DNA of 64,000 nucleotides from Symsagittifera roscoffensis (Eukaryota; Xenacoelomorpha; Acoela; Convolutidae): positions 1,604,512 to 1,668,511 of the forward strand of contig NC_087070.1 in the NCBI RefSeq assembly GCF_963678635.1, in the 5' to 3' direction. Shown piece by piece: positions 1 to 13,535 of this stretch. The notes under the pieces are model-generated. The model saw only the letters and a program-made list of their open reading frames with translations. It had not been told where the DNA came from and did not search any database. Positions within the stretch are counted from its first letter, which is position 1, and each line of letters begins with the position of its first letter. Position numbers and translations under genes: made by a program.

Positions 1-2183
1 ATCAAGCATACTATTATAGATAAACTATAGATAGCCAATATCAATGACCGATAACTTTTTTTAGTTGTTTCCGATTATTCGATCGTTCTTTTTCTCTAAA
101 TGTATAATAATCTTCCGCCCTAAATAATAAACACATCTTGGCTCAATAGACGAGTAATCGTGCCATAAAAAAGAAAACGCTGTTTTTTTCTCTTTTTTTT
201 GTAATCGTGTTGTAGAAAATCATTAAAAATTTATTCGGATTTCTTTAAAAACAATAAAGCATATAAATTAATGAACTATTTTATCGCTGCTTCGAAACTT
301 TTTGTAACTTTCCGCAAAAACTGTACAAGCGACTTTGTAATTGAGACTTTTAATTTCGGCGTTTTCTCAAAAGACTCGGACTTCTAGCCGCCGTTTTCTC
401 AATTTTCAGCCTAAAAACTGCATTTGAATCTGAGATAATAGGAAATATTAACAAAAGTCTCTTCGGCAGACCAAAAAACGTAGAAGTGCTTATTTTGTGT
501 AGGAAATATGGTCTCTATTACAACACCTGCAAGTTCTTATGCTGAGACTAATTCTTTTAGGCCTAACTGGAGATTTGTCATTACTGCTGAGTCTTTATGT
601 CACGCCCGTGTACACGTTTTGTATCCAATCTTTCCTTAAGAAAAATAAAAAATATTTTTGAATCCACGGAGGCAATATTTTTTTTTCAAAAGAGTTTTTT
701 TAATAAATGATTTTTTTTGTGACAATTTTTACCCAAAAATCTAAACTGCCCGAGAAAATGAGATAAACAGTCAAAAGTAACTTATTTCACTTCAAAATAT
801 TTCTCGCGGTATTTCCAAAAATTAAACTAAAAAAAAAGTTTAAGAAAGCTAAATAATGAATCAATTTGAGATATATTTGAATGAGTTTTCATTGTTTATT
901 GAACTTCTCATTTCTAGCAATGAAAATTTTTCCAATAAAAGCAGAAGTAAATAAGATCTAATTTTTGACAATAATTGAGCAAGACGCAGCTTTGGAAATG
1001 AAAAACTGTTATTCAATCCCAGATTTTAATTCCAGGACAAATCTAGCTGAGCGTGAAAAAATGGTAATTTAAATGTAATTTGCAAGGTGGAAATCTATTC
1101 ATTAATTCATGTTTAGGCAGAATACAAAAACGGACAAAAAAGTAAGTTTACTACTGAATAGCGGATATCAACACTTCAAAGAAAAAAAGAAGCAAAAATG
1201 GATTAATTTTCTATTCTGGGTGAATTTGGTTATAAAGTTATGGTTAGTACTAAAAAACGGAGACTCTTTGGCCAAAAATCTGGTTTATTATTCCAAAAAG
1301 GACAGTTGAGATTACCCTTGAGACAAAAGTGCATACGTAATATTATAATATGTCGTTGTACTGATATTGAGCCCGGTTGAAAATGTAAACAAAATAACGA
1401 AAAACATATAACAAAACAACAAGGAGTGCAAATGGGACCAACAAAACAACAATTTTGCATCTCAAATATAAATCTGTCAGTCAAATTAGCAATGGTGTGT
1501 GGGTAATATTCTACCGAAATGGTTTGAAAATGTGGTTTTTAATCAAAATGAAGCTGGGTCGCAGTTGTGCTTATGTGACCAACGAGTATCTCCCAAAAAT
1601 CGTTTTAATTCTTTCCTCTAAGGAGTTCTAGTTGACTCAGGTGTTAATCAAATTATTCGCACAAGTACCCACGAAAGGGTCGCTTTTGGATTTGGACTTT
1701 GATTCTCGGTGGTATTTTTGTAAGAAATTGATTTAAAAAAGTTTGATCTAAATTGATCTAAAAGGAAAGTCAATATCTGGTTTCATTCCAATTTTTGACA
1801 TCAATGGTGAAAAAGTGTTTTGACATCAAATCACGTTTTTTGACATCTAAGCCTTCGCATCAAGGGTTAACAAAATTAGCTATAGCTCACAGTTATTTTG
1901 GTCAAAAATGAAAAACAAACTCTTTCTCCAATTTTGTTTTCTCTAAAAAAAATGTTAAATTTTTTCTTAATTTATCGTTTATGTGAACGCGGGGGAGCAA
2001 AAGGTAGCTTAGAATAAACTAACATTAGCTTAATAAACCCTTACAAAGATAGAATCTTCGCTCTATGATTGTCTTAAATTTGTAAGAACAAAAAATCATC
2101 TAAATCCATAGTTATTCTCCATTTTTGCCGTTTTGTTGGAAGCGATGATATAATTTTTTCCATATACGGGCCATATTTTGGGC
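1..2183. other. AT-rich DNA, no gene seen
   Basis: Only short random open frames. No repeat with a second copy in the window and no convincing splice-site pairs were recognised. Confidence 0.5.
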
Positions 2184-2635
2184 CAGGGGTGAATCTAGGA
2201 TTTCTCGAAGGGGAGGATGGGTTTTCAAAAAAATTTCGAAAATTTTGTCATTCTTTTTTTAGGTCGACTAAATTGATTTTCTGAGCTCTCCCAAAGCACT
2301 AAAAAACCCTAATTTTGGCCAAAATTTCTGCGCCGCAAGCAAAATTTTGAAAAAATAGGCCACAAATAGCGTTTTTAGGCACTTTTTGGAAACATTTTAC
2401 CAAAAAATTGCTTTTTTTTGGCGCGCGCTCCCCCCTAAAAATTAGTATATATTGAGAAATTTTCGAAAAATTTTTGGGCCCGTCAGCCAAACTTGGATAT
2501 CCCAAAATAGTACAAAAGAGGGACCCTTTGGGTCGGCACGGGGTCGATTCCCTGAGAGGGAGGGCGTCCCCCCTAAATCCCTCCCTGTTTTTGCGGATTT
2601 AGGGAGATCAAAAATTAGTTAGAAATCCGCCCCTG
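2184..2635 (-). mobile_element. hAT-like MITE, copy 1
   Basis: The element starts CAGGGGTGAATCTAG and ends AAATCCGCCCCTG, so it has imperfect terminal inverted repeats of the CAGGGGCGGAT type. The flanks TTTTGGGC (2176-2183) and TTTTGGAG (2636-2643) agree at 6 of 8 positions, a decayed 8-bp target duplication typical of the hAT superfamily. The interior shares gtcgac, GGCGCGCGCTCCCCC and GACCCTTTGGGTCGGC with the other copies. No coding capacity. Confidence 0.75.
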
Positions 2636-3128
2636 TTTTGGAGATTTAGGGGATCAAAATTTAGGGAATCTCAGAAAAAAAAATGGCTAATTTTCAAAAA
2701 AAAACTTGCCAAGACAATAAAATGTGAAATTGAGAAAGAAGGATATTTTATTAACTGCAAAAAAATAACATGTAATAAGGCAAACAACAGAAAAAAAATA
2801 TCAAGCAAACAACAGAAAACTTAAAATACATTCAGAAGCATAGTTCCTTCCAACTTTTAGGGATCGGAACAAAAAAAACTAGAAGCAAAAAGCTGTAATC
2901 TTCATGAGTTTTTTCCAGAATGGAATTTAACAGATGCATACGTGTTTATTGAAACGATTGTTTTCCGTTTTCTGTTGAGTTTTCAGTTGATTGTCAGACA
3001 AGTTTCAGTTGATTTATCCTTCAAAACAGATATAATATTTAAGTTTGAGCTGCAAAAATAATAAGGTAACTATTGCTAAAAAGATAGTAAGAATAATTGG
3101 TTTCTGTACAAGTACGACATATACTATT

Positions 3129-3980
3129 CTAACCAGAAATTAAAAATGAAATAAAAAACAATTTTTTCATGTTGTGTTGTTTTTCTTTTCGTGAGTGATG
3201 AAAAGATCTGAAGGAGAGCCGAAAAACTGAAAATGCTCAAGAATTATAGTAAATGAGGCATAAGAAAAAAACTTAAGAGGAAGCGTCTCACATAGAATAC
3301 GATATCAAAAAACAATGCAAAAAATCTCCTTTAAAAACAATTTCCTAACAGTATTGAGTTTTTTGGGGTAGCAAATATTTTTTTTTTTGGTTTTTGTTAT
3401 TTAAACTAGCTGGTACTACTTATGGGTAATTACTAAGTCAGCTCTTACCTTCATGGTCTGTTTCAAAAATCTAGGAACTTGAAAATCCAAAACATTTTAG
3501 CTTGTCCGTTATTTATCGATTTAACATACTTTTGCACTATCGGAACTAGTTGCATTAGAAATGTTTTTCTGCCGTGCGATCTTACCGGGACAGAAAGATT
3601 CAAAGAAGCAAAGTTAAGATTTTTTGGTCGCCAAAAATCCTCTAGTATCGAAAGCATAAAATTTTTGAGCTAGAAATCGTTAAAAGCTGATCGTTGGAAG
3701 TTCTTATTCATCAGATAAGAATAATTGCTGCGTTTGTGCGCCTCTTAAGCAATACATTTTTTTTCACTGAAAAGTTCAAAATAGTTAGAAACCTGATATA
3801 TGAATTCAGAATAATATTTTATTTCAGTCATCTAACGGGGATATCAAACAAAAACCGTTACGTTCATTGAATACTGATTTGATGTTTTGTAATTTCTAAT
3901 AAATTTTGAAGTTGGCGTGCACGCATTTTCAAAACTAAACTTACCCAAGCACATCAGTTTTTCAAAATTGAAATAAAAAT
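3129..3980 (-). CDS. possible downstream exons of the 5662-5710 secreted-protein gene (speculative)
   Basis: Four segments follow the signal-peptide exon in compatible phase: 3980-3945 (acceptor gagcttag, donor GTAAGT), 3641-3586 (gatactag, GTAAGA), 3470-3449 (gttcctag, GTAAGA) and 3226-3129 (gcattttcag, ending TAG). Joined with 5710-5662 they give 261 bases, 86 residues plus stop: the signal peptide, then FYFNFEKLMCL, DFWRPKNLNFASLNLSVP, IFETDHE and a basic tail that includes RSFHHSRKEKQHN. All donors are near consensus. The exons are tiny and AT-rich, only one Cys is present and no homology is recognised, so coincidence is a serious alternative. Confidence 0.25.
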
Positions 3981-5661
3981 CTAAGCTCGGAGGTTGGCCA
4001 AAAAAGTCACTCAAACATTTAATCTCTCAAATATTTTAACCATTCGTGCACCAATGATGAAACAAAAAATCATTAAGTTCTATCCATTGTTTTATTTGTA
4101 TTTAAATTGCTTTAAACTTGTAATTTACTTCATTTTATCAATTAAAAGAATGCTGCCAAATTGGCGCACCGGAGACAAACTGTTGGCTACTGAGGAATTT
4201 TTTTGGCCTTGGCAAAAAAAATTCATTTCTGTTTGGGTTGTAGGACTTTTTTTGAAGAATTAACCTTGAAAATCAAGAACAGGAACAGAATTGTTTTTGT
4301 CATTTATAAATTCAGAAACAGTTTGTCGAACCTTCGGTTGTCTTCCCGTAGAAGCCATATTTCACATAAGTCCTATAGAAAATCATTAAGCATGCATTGC
4401 TCCAAGAAAAACAAATTAAAAATTAAAACTCTAAGCAAAAACTGTCCAAATTGATTCTTGAAGCCAGGCATTTTATGGAGTAAAAACCTGAATTTGCGTT
4501 GACATTTTTCCAACTTTTTGAGTTATGAACAAAATCCTAATTTATTTCAGGTTCCAATGACAAAAACTCTTTTTTAGAATCAAATTCTAATCGTAGCGTT
4601 ACGAGATAGGTCATCATCACCACATCAAATGAATTCTTGCGTGTTTGTATACAAAACATAATTCAATCAGCTGATATGAATTGTGCAAAATGTTAACTAC
4701 ATATCCCAAAACACCTCAGTCGTACTGTCAAAAGTTTGCTTTTCTGTTTTCTGATATTCAATGAATAAGTTTACACTTACCAAAATAGCAAAAAGGATGC
4801 CAAATAAGTGATTTTCAAGTGAGATATCAATTACCGCAAAATCAAGTGTTTACATTTTCAAATGCTTAACTTAAAGGATCATTTTGAACGAATTTTACAT
4901 AGTATTTCTTTAAAAATTTTACAGCGACCGGCAGCAAATAATCTAAAACATCTTCTCTGATTATTCCAGTCTTTGATCTGAAGCCCTTACCAGTTATCTT
5001 AAGCCCACTTTTTATCTTTTTAAATAGTATTTTTTTGGGAGTGAATTTAAACAGTATTTTACTGAATAAACTGAGTGGAAAAAATTGATCATGCTAGGCG
5101 AAACTTTTTGAACGAGAAAATTTCATCGTTCAATGAGACAACTTTCCTCAGCTTTGTTCTTACCATCATTTCACAACGTCACGAAAAATAATTAGAAATG
5201 ATGAAAACTGGCTTTTTCAGACCCGGAATAGTACTTTAAGTGCTTCAAATAAAAAACTGAGACATCAGAGTGAGTACTCCACATCATTTGCATTCGGTCA
5301 ATCTAAAATTTTTGGAAAAGTAACTCATGTACATTGAAGGATATATCGTATTCATGTTATTTCAGTGCCATTTTAGTTTCACATTATGTAGAAATTCCTT
5401 AGTTTTTTCTCTGTCGAAAAAAAAACATTTGAAGAAGCGATAATTAACTTAAATGTGATAACGTTTGTCGTTAAAAGTTTTGGAAATTTGATAATGGTTC
5501 TTAGACGAAAGATATCTCGAAGAAATGGTCGATATTCGTTTTTAAAAAACGCTAAGAGGAAGATGAAAGAAGAAAAAATGCTTGGAAAACACAACTTCGA
5601 AATTAAAACTTCAACAAAATTACGAAAAAAGTACCAAAAAAATTAATAGATTATTTCTTAC

Positions 5662-5710
5662 CTATGAAGAAGACAGCAGCTGCAAAGAGCATCAATAGTC
5701 TGTATTCCAT
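5662..5710 (-). CDS. signal-peptide first exon of an unidentified secreted or membrane protein
   Basis: The exon reads MEYRLLMLFAAAVFFI plus one base, then the strong donor G/GTAAGA. A Met, a charged residue and a 13-residue hydrophobic core directly followed by a consensus donor is the usual form of a first coding exon of a secreted protein. I recognise no family. No TATA box was seen within the ~100 bases upstream. The neighbouring chain of phase-compatible segments (3129-3980) could be the rest of the gene. Chance is possible in AT-rich DNA, where hydrophobic codons are frequent. Confidence 0.45.
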
Positions 5711-7504
5711 CAGTGAATCACCTTAAGGCTGTTGGGTGTCGTCTCAATTCGGTGTTAATCGAACTTTTTTGAAAAGCCTTCAAATGAAATCAGCTGTTTT
5801 AAACTTTTCTGAATTGTCTTTGGCTGAGTTTTCTGGCTTCTTTTAGCCGAGTTGGCCTGATTTAAAATAAACCTAGTCGTCTCAATCTGGTTTGCATGCG
5901 GATATTTTGTTGTGTCAGTTGCAGAAATCGTTTTTCAGCATCAAATCGTGTCACAGCATGTAATCTGATGATTCATGTAATTCATTGGACGCAAGTTTCT
6001 CCTAAACGAAAATTGTTTTAAAAACCAAATGCTGCTCGCAAAAATTTTTTGAGGATCGAATGTATCTCTAGACATCGAAAAGCAATTGATAAGGGATTAT
6101 AATCAAAAACAAAACGACAAAATTGTATGAAACCTTTCCCATTCATCTCGATCTCGAATAATATATATATTTTTTCAAACTTGAAATAAGAAATGAATAA
6201 TAAGATAAGAAATGAATAATATAAAGACTTGCTCTTGAATTTCCGGCATCCAAGCATCAAAATGCAAGACCAACTATTTAATCGAAAGAAATCCTCCGTT
6301 CTTTCGAAAATTTTTTTAAAGCAACTGTGTTCTTACAAGCATACGATAGAATTGATCATTAAAATTTTGAAAATGAAGTAAAACTTTTTGCTTCAAAGTA
6401 ATCAATCAGCTACTGTTTTTCTTTTTCGCAATCATAGGTAAAATTTTTTCTCGAACACTGATTTTGAAATTAAACTTAAATTCATTTGAATGCAGTGCAA
6501 AATTTGAACTCAATTTGGTTGATTGCGAGTAATTTCATTATACATTTTCGGAGTTTCATGCGTGAAAAACTTGGGATTTAAAAGGAATATTTGATTATCC
6601 GCTTACAAATGGGAGCTTTTTGTTTCACTCAAATAAAGGCCGACTTCTAATTTGACGCGAACTTCAGAGAAGGCGCAATTATCTTTTAATTGCTCCGCAA
6701 GTTTAATCTTTCCGCCCAATGAAATAAAACTCGGGCTGAAAAAAACTGGTATAATTGAGGAAGTTTGTTTCAACGACATTATAGTAAAAGACGGTCAAAT
6801 ATTATAATTTGGTTAAGACGTAAGTTTAAGGATAGTAATTAAAAATAAATAAAAATTGAGCACAATTGGAGATTATCTAACATCAAGTTAAACTTCACCA
6901 TAAAACATTCGAGTCAAATCTATGAACTTTGTATGTTATTTATGTTTTTTCAAGAGCTTCACTGTTACTAAGAACCCATACGTAAAAATTGATTACCATT
7001 TTAAATTGCAAGGAGAAAAAAGCAATAAGGTTTTTCAGCCATTTGATTCTAGAGAAATTATAAATAAGAGTGCTAAAATGCTAAAGGATTATTAGCCTTT
7101 GATTGCCTGTTACTGCTGTCTTAGTTGTCATTTTTGAAACTTGATTGTTAAAAAAAAACACTCAGACTGAAACAAGCAAAACGAATTATGCATTCTGTTT
7201 CAAAAGGATTCTGTTTTCTGCAGGAAAAAAAATCTAAAGCATCTTAAATTTGCAAATTATGCAATTTAGAAGTGATTTTGAGAAATAGAAAAAAGGGGGA
7301 ATCAAATACTAATTTTGCGCCGTAAGTATTTATTTCATCAGATATTGAACGCCTTTTTGTCTATGCTAGATTCAAACGATCAAAGTCGACTGAACTCTGA
7401 ATTGGGCCATAACGGCGACGCTCCACGAGCGTTCGTTATAACAAATGCTATATTAATAATAACAAAGACCCTCGTCCAAGAATTTAAGAATACAGTTTTT
7501 TGGA

Positions 7505-8070
7505 ATGGGTCTAAAAAATTTTTGAAAAGCGGCTAAATTTTCCAAAGTAAAGTTTTTTCTTTGTAATTCAAAAGAAGTAGAACTGTCTCAAGTGCAAGCA
7601 ATTTGAATATCTTGCCAAGATCTTGAAGATGCTTAAGAGTTACCAAAGAAAGCAAACAAACTTAAAAAACTCTTTAACATTTTTTACAAGGTATTCAACA
7701 CTCCGCAAAACATTGAAAACTGACAATTCCTCAGATTTATATATGATTGTATTTAAAGCTCCTTGCGTGAAGCTAAGATTTTATGGCGCCATAACACCAG
7801 CAAAAATGTGGAAGTTTTCCGAGAACGTCAAGTTTTAAAAAAATTTCAAAACTTGACGACAGTTTTCTTGACCAAATTAATTTTTAAAAATTCCCGATAA
7901 CCCTATAAATAATCTATTTTGCCAAACATATCTAGCTCGCAGACAAAATTTTGGAAAAACAGGTCAAAATACAGTTTTGAGGTGCTGTTTTGAAAATTGT
8001 GACCAGAAAATTGCATTTGTCTCCGCTCAAAATTATATATTTATGCAACGCTTATTTTTTAAAAAAAAGA
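7505..8070 (-). repeat. degenerate hAT-like MITE fragment
   Basis: Scattered similarity to the interior of the MITE family (gcagacaaaattttgg, gtgaccagaaaattgc) without recognisable ends. It is probably an old copy. The rest of 5711-8989 shows nothing I can name. Confidence 0.3.
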
Positions 8071-8989
8071 TAGTGTCGGAAAACAGAAAAAAATTTTCTG
8101 CAGTTCTTAACAATATTTGAAAAACCCACAACAGAGTTGCATCAGTAATAATCTATTTTGTAAATATTTTATAGAAAGATTTTATGAAGTTGAAGTAAAA
8201 CTTCTTACTTCGAAGTAATCAGCTACTTTTTTTGCGATCATGCGTACCCTGGTTCTGAAACTCAGCATAGTTTGATATGAAGTCATAAAAAATTTGAAGT
8301 CAATTTGGTTGATTGCCAAAAAATTTCTTTTTTATTAAATTACTCAGCATCATATTGCTTTAAAACTACATTTAATCTATTTTACTTTAATAATCGAACT
8401 TGTTGTACTTGCTAATAAATTTAAGCAAAAAAATGGATGAAAGTATCATTTTTTTTTGAAAATTTTATAGATGACTTTTTCTGTAAATACAGGTGAGTTG
8501 TTGTTGTAAGACAGTCTGCTACTTTTCTTGATTCAAACTACTTGTTAAAGTTGTCGATGACTTCTGCAACAGTTTATTTGATTGAAATCTTGCAGTTTTG
8601 CAAGGTTTTCTTGTCTATGTTTCTTTAACATCTACGTCGTTTGACAAAAAGACTGTTGCATGATTTTTTTTGTTTCCGACGTATTTTTTTCAATACATTG
8701 TCCGTATGCCAGTCAAATCTTTTTTCCCACAATTGTGGTAAAAAACTCAGTTTTGAGTTTTCTAGAGCTACTTATGTAGAAAAAGAACGATTTTTCATTC
8801 GGAAATTTGACCGCAGGAAAGTGAAAACTATAATTATTCAAACAAAAATAGCCTCGACTTTTTTAACAAATTTTGTTTTTTGACCTTTTCATATAATTGT
8901 TTCTCAACTTTTTGGACATTGCGACGCCTCAGCTTCCGTTAATTAAAGAATCTTCGACAGCTCAACTCAAACTTATGAATGAGTGAGCG

Positions 8990-9396
8990 CACCAGCGGAT
9001 TTAGGGGGGGGGGGGGGGACGGACGCTCTTTCTTTCAGGGATTTGACCGCCTGCCGACCCAAAAGGTCCCCTTTGTACTATTTTGAGATACCCACTTTTG
9101 GCTGACTGACCCTAAAAATTTTCTAATGACGCCTTTGGCACCAGTTTAGACTAATTTTTTTTTTTGGGGGGGGGGGACGTCCCGAAAAAACGCGATTTTA
9201 TTGTCAAAATTTTTCAAAAAGTGGCTAAAAACGCTTTTTGGCCTGTTTTTTCAGAAACTTTTTGTCAAAATGGGGTCTTTATAGTGATTTAGGAGAGTTC
9301 AGAAAATCAATTTGGTCGACCTAAAAAAAATGTCGAAAAAATTTCGAACATTTTTGAAAATCCGCCCCCTCGAGAGAAATTCTAGATCCGCCCCTG
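8990..9396 (+). mobile_element. hAT-like MITE, copy 2, with perfect 8-bp target duplication
   Basis: It starts CACCAGCGGATTTAG, ends CTAGATCCGCCCCTG and is flanked by AGTGAGCG on both sides (8982-8989, 9397-9404). The inverted ends and 8-bp duplication together place it in the hAT superfamily. It contains G runs at 9006 and 9167 and no open frame, so it needs a transposase from elsewhere. It is in opposite orientation to copy 1. Confidence 0.85.
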
Positions 9397-10188
9397 AGTG
9401 AGCGTATAGACAACTTGTTCGAGGAGTAAATCCGGACTCAAGGAGTTATCCTATTCATAAATTGATTTTTCCGTAGTTAAGATACAAAAAATATATATTT
9501 TTTCAGTTTTCTTCAAATCATAGTTCCGCTCTTGTTGTGAATTATGTGTCTTTTGAGTATCTAGTGTAAATTTGCCCAGCTTTTTTTGTAAAAAGATCGA
9601 TTCTGAAAGATTGATTTGAAAAACCTAGGTTCAATCTTGCCCCAATTTGCTACAAAAGACATGAAACCCGTTTGGCAAACCTGAACACATTGAGGCTTGA
9701 GCTCAAAAGTTTGAAATTTGGCTGCATGGTTGCAAGAGCTAAACATACAAGCGACCTGTAACACGAATCAAAACAAGATGGAGCAGTGATTTGAAGATGA
9801 TTGTGAGGCAATTGTCCCTGAAAGTCATCATATCTCAGTTCAAAAAAACGCAAAAACGTGCTAGGTTTGATTACTTCAGCAAAAAAACAGTGATTTTGAA
9901 ATATTTCACGATATACAAAAGGTGAGATTTAATCACGGAATTGCTGGAAAGAAGAAATTGACATTATTGTTGCCCAATGCCTTAAATCTTGATGGAATTT
10001 TTCAAGAACGCGCATAAAAGACATAATATTTTTGTCTAAGAATGCAACAATAAACCTCTGCATTTTGAGTGTGGTGTGGTCAAACTTTTTAGGGCAAAGG
10101 AAGTCAGCCTCTCAAAAAGCTCTGCCCAAAGTGTCATAATTTTGACATTTTATCCCCCAAATGAAATTTTCGAAAATCTTTTTAGGTT

Positions 10189-10546
10189 CAGATGGTAGTT
10201 ATCTAGATAACCAAGAGGGGGGGGGGGCGGCTTTTCAAAAAAAAATTTTGTCGACCTTTTTTTGGTCGAGCAAATTAATTTTCCGAGCTCTCCTAAAGCA
10301 CCAAAAAACTAAAAATTTTGAAAAAAAACATACCAAAAAAGCGTTTTTAGGCACTTTTTGGACAAATTTGACCAAAAAGTCGCTTTTTTTCGGCGCGCGC
10401 TCCCACCTCAAAATAAGTATATTTTTGACGCGAAAGGCAGCTAAGAAAAGATTTAGGGTCAGTCAGCCAAAAATAGATAAAGGTCCGCAAGGGGTCGAAT
10501 CCCTAAGGAGGAAAAGCGTCCCCCCTAAATCTGCCCGTCTCAGATG
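10189..10546 (-). mobile_element. hAT-like MITE, copy 3
   Basis: The interior matches copy 1 (gtcgacctttttttggtcgagc, ggcgcgcgctccc, tagggtcagtcagcc). The ends are decayed. The 7-mer TCAGATG occurs at both borders (10188-10194, 10540-10546) and may be the remnant target duplication. The open frame across it is translated MITE and not a gene. Confidence 0.7.
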
Positions 10547-10999
10547 ACAACAACAAATATTCCTATAACTTAGGCAGCCTGATGGTTCTGAACGTTAGTC
10601 TTTTGGCAAAACTTCAGTATAATTTTGATGCATGAAACAATTCAAACTACCCACCCTCCTTCTAGATAAAATTTCCGGCTTTAGAAAACATCTCTCCACA
10701 ATTATAACAAAGCGTATTTCAGATAAATGAGTGAAATTCAGCAATTAATAATGAAATCTGAAATGATTTTCAGAGTTGGAGCTTTTTTAAATTGCGGGTA
10801 TCAGGCGACGACAGCATATTGGAAGACCGATAAAGGGAGACAAATTCAAAAGATTAGACGCAAGACAGTTGACTTGCTCTCGCTTTCTTGACGCCAACTA
10901 ATGCATGAAAAACCCCTTGAAACTTCGTCCACCGTCGTTTATTTTCTAATAAATAAGTTATAATCAGAAATTAAGAAGAAACGAGGAATCAAAATATAA

Positions 11000-13369
11000 T
11001 CTTTCACTTAATAGACCAAGATAAGGTTCCTCACAGAAAAAAATGAATTCAAGTTGCTATCTAAAGCGCTATAGCTGTTATTTTGCCCCATTCCAGGTCC
11101 ACATTTTATGTGTATACTTTCACGACCTAATTTTGGTATGTCCAGACTTTCGCGGGCCAGCTCGCGTCTTTTGCGACTTTTTGTCCTGACCCTTGCGACT
11201 TAACATATGGTCAAGACTATCCAATTTGGGTTTGGGATTTGGAGCCTCTTGCTGTACATCAATCATAAATTTTCCGACAATAATGATTTAAGTAAAAGAT
11301 CAAAAACAGGACTTTTCAAAAAAATATATTTTCTGTTTTCAAAAACAGAATTAAAAGGTAAAAAAAAAATGAAGTAGAATTGAATAGGATGATGTCGAAT
11401 TTCAGTTTTATGTTTTAAATTTTTTAAGTTTAGGCTGAAATTGAAAATACAGAACAATTTTTCTCGACACTAACAGAGTTTTTTTTTTTGAGAATTCGAA
11501 ACATTATTATTAGGTATTCATTATGACTCTACACTAGAACTCCATGTGAGTTTTCCTTGAGGTAGCTAAAGTTGAGGGGAAAAACCCCCACCGTGCGTTA
11601 TAGCGCCTTCATATTCCGTGAAGGGGTCGGAACAAAACTATACTAGAAGACTTGGTAGCCAAAAAAAACCTCACGTCCATTTGAGAAAATAATTCCGAAA
11701 ATGTGAATCCCTTGCTGACAGATGACAATTCAAAATTTTACTGACCTGTATTTGTCCGCAGAAATCATTTTTTTTCCAAATTTATATGAAATTAGCTGGT
11801 TGCAATGAATGAAAACACTATAAGATAGGAGAACTGCTTTTCAAAAAGCTCTTCCAGGTTCGAATTTGAGGAGTGGAGAAATAACAATGCGATTCAATAA
11901 AAGGATAACAAGATTTGCGAGAGAGGGAAGAAATAAATTAGAAATTAATAAAGTGCACAAAGAAAGAAAAAAAACCAAAAAAGACAAGCCAAATTGGCAT
12001 GTACACGAATTTCAAGCAAAAGAATGTAAAAGAATTTCACAAAAACGATGATAAATAATCTCACATATAGAAAATATGTTCCAAACTTCAAAAATGCACT
12101 TCAAATTACTTTCAAAAAGACAGTTTCTACACAACGTAATTTGATTTTAGTTGTTTTTAAGAAAATGAACAAATTTCAAGTAGTGTTTGTTTCGATTCGA
12201 AGGGTTTTTCGCCAACCCACTTTTTCTGTTTTGTTTTTGTCAAATTGAGTGGAAAAAGGAAAGAGTGAAAATGAAGCAACAGCGGTTTAAATTAGGTTGT
12301 GGGATTTGCAGGCTGTTGGGATTTGAGAACTATGAATGGTGAGGGTTATTGGGAATAATTGATGGCCCAAAAACTCCCCAAGCGCACCCCGCGACAGTCT
12401 AAACGGTCAGCCCAATTGGATTATAGTCCAATTTATCAGGATGTAATTTGTACTGTTTGTGTCACTATTGGGTCTTTATGTACAAGGGCTAGTTGTATAG
12501 GGTTGTTGTCTACTAGGTAATAAAGATTGAGGTATCAGGCTAAAAAGAATTGGGATTGTTTGTGGTGGGGGGGGGGTAGTGGTTTGGTTTTGCGCCATGT
12601 GAACAACAAAGGAGTTAATGAGCAGACTAAAACTGGAGGTAGCTTTGGGGGACTGTGATCTTGTAAGAAGGGAAATGAGGCGAATTAGGGAGTGGACGAA
12701 CAAAAGAGCCGGGAAAAAGAAAAAAGAAAATAATCAGAAAAAAAAGAAAATAATCAGAAAAAGTGAAATAAGCCGGGAAAGCGTGTATTACATTATAACT
12801 GATTACTACACATTGATCGCTGTTTATTGTTTTGTTTTTGTCCCTATTTATCAGTTTAAAAGCTCAACAAACCCCCCCCCCTCCCCATTTCCCTCTCCTG
12901 ACTTTATTATGCTCCCCCGTCCCTTTTTGCGTTTCAATGAGTTATATGGTACAAAAATCCCCATTGATCAATCAATCTATCTCCTATCGAGCTCCAATTG
13001 TCTTTGAGAATTTGTTTGATTATGAAGCTTTTGCTCTGAACAACATCACTTGAAAAGTGATTTGCCTCCGAAACAATCGATCACTGTCAAAGCCAATATC
13101 AGTTTTAGTTTCAGCTCAGCTAAAAAACAGTTGGAAAAACGAAACAAATAACAAGGAAACAAAAGAAACAGCTTCAGAGAAGAAAAAAATCGCGGTCGAA
13201 AATACTACAAGGACCAACCGAATTGAACCTACAAATGACTATAAAGTTCGTTTCACGAGTAATGATTGACCTTGCCGCTTAAAGTCAATTTTAACCACAA
13301 AGTTATTTCGAGGAGCTTAAACGCTTACGTCCGAGATAAACCACCTTATCTTGCTTTCTTTTTTTTTTG
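11000..13369. other. non-coding stretch with purine-rich and G/C-run low complexity
   Basis: No gene recognised. A 12-13 G run lies near 12565, a C run near 12872, and a short duplication of aaaataatcagaaa near 12725-12765. A small hairpin with arms aattgga and tccaatt sits near 12414-12433. Confidence 0.4.
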
Positions 13370-13535
13370 TAAAAAAAAAACAGGTGCGGAATTAAGGTTT
13401 TCGCGAAGATGAGGATTTTGGAAATTTTTTCTGACTTTTTTAAGGTAGAGCAAATTAATTTCGAGGTCCCACAAACACTAAAAAGACAACCACAAAATTT
13501 TAGCAAGTTTAAAGGTTTGCCTCTGGAACCCAAGA
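13370..13535 (-). repeat. hAT-like MITE fragment
   Basis: Only the 5' half of the family (gcggaattaagg... gagcaaattaatttcgaggtccc... cactaaaaa) is recognisable. It is truncated after ~160 bases. Confidence 0.45.

Noticed and set aside
10161-10547. Plus-strand open frame of 128 codons
   Set aside because: It lies across hAT-like MITE copy 3, is read antisense or through the non-coding family, and has no counterpart frame in the other copies.
12832-13269. Overlapping plus-strand frames with PPPP and Ser/Lys-rich products
   Set aside because: They are driven by a C run and A-rich low complexity; no splice sites or motifs support a gene.
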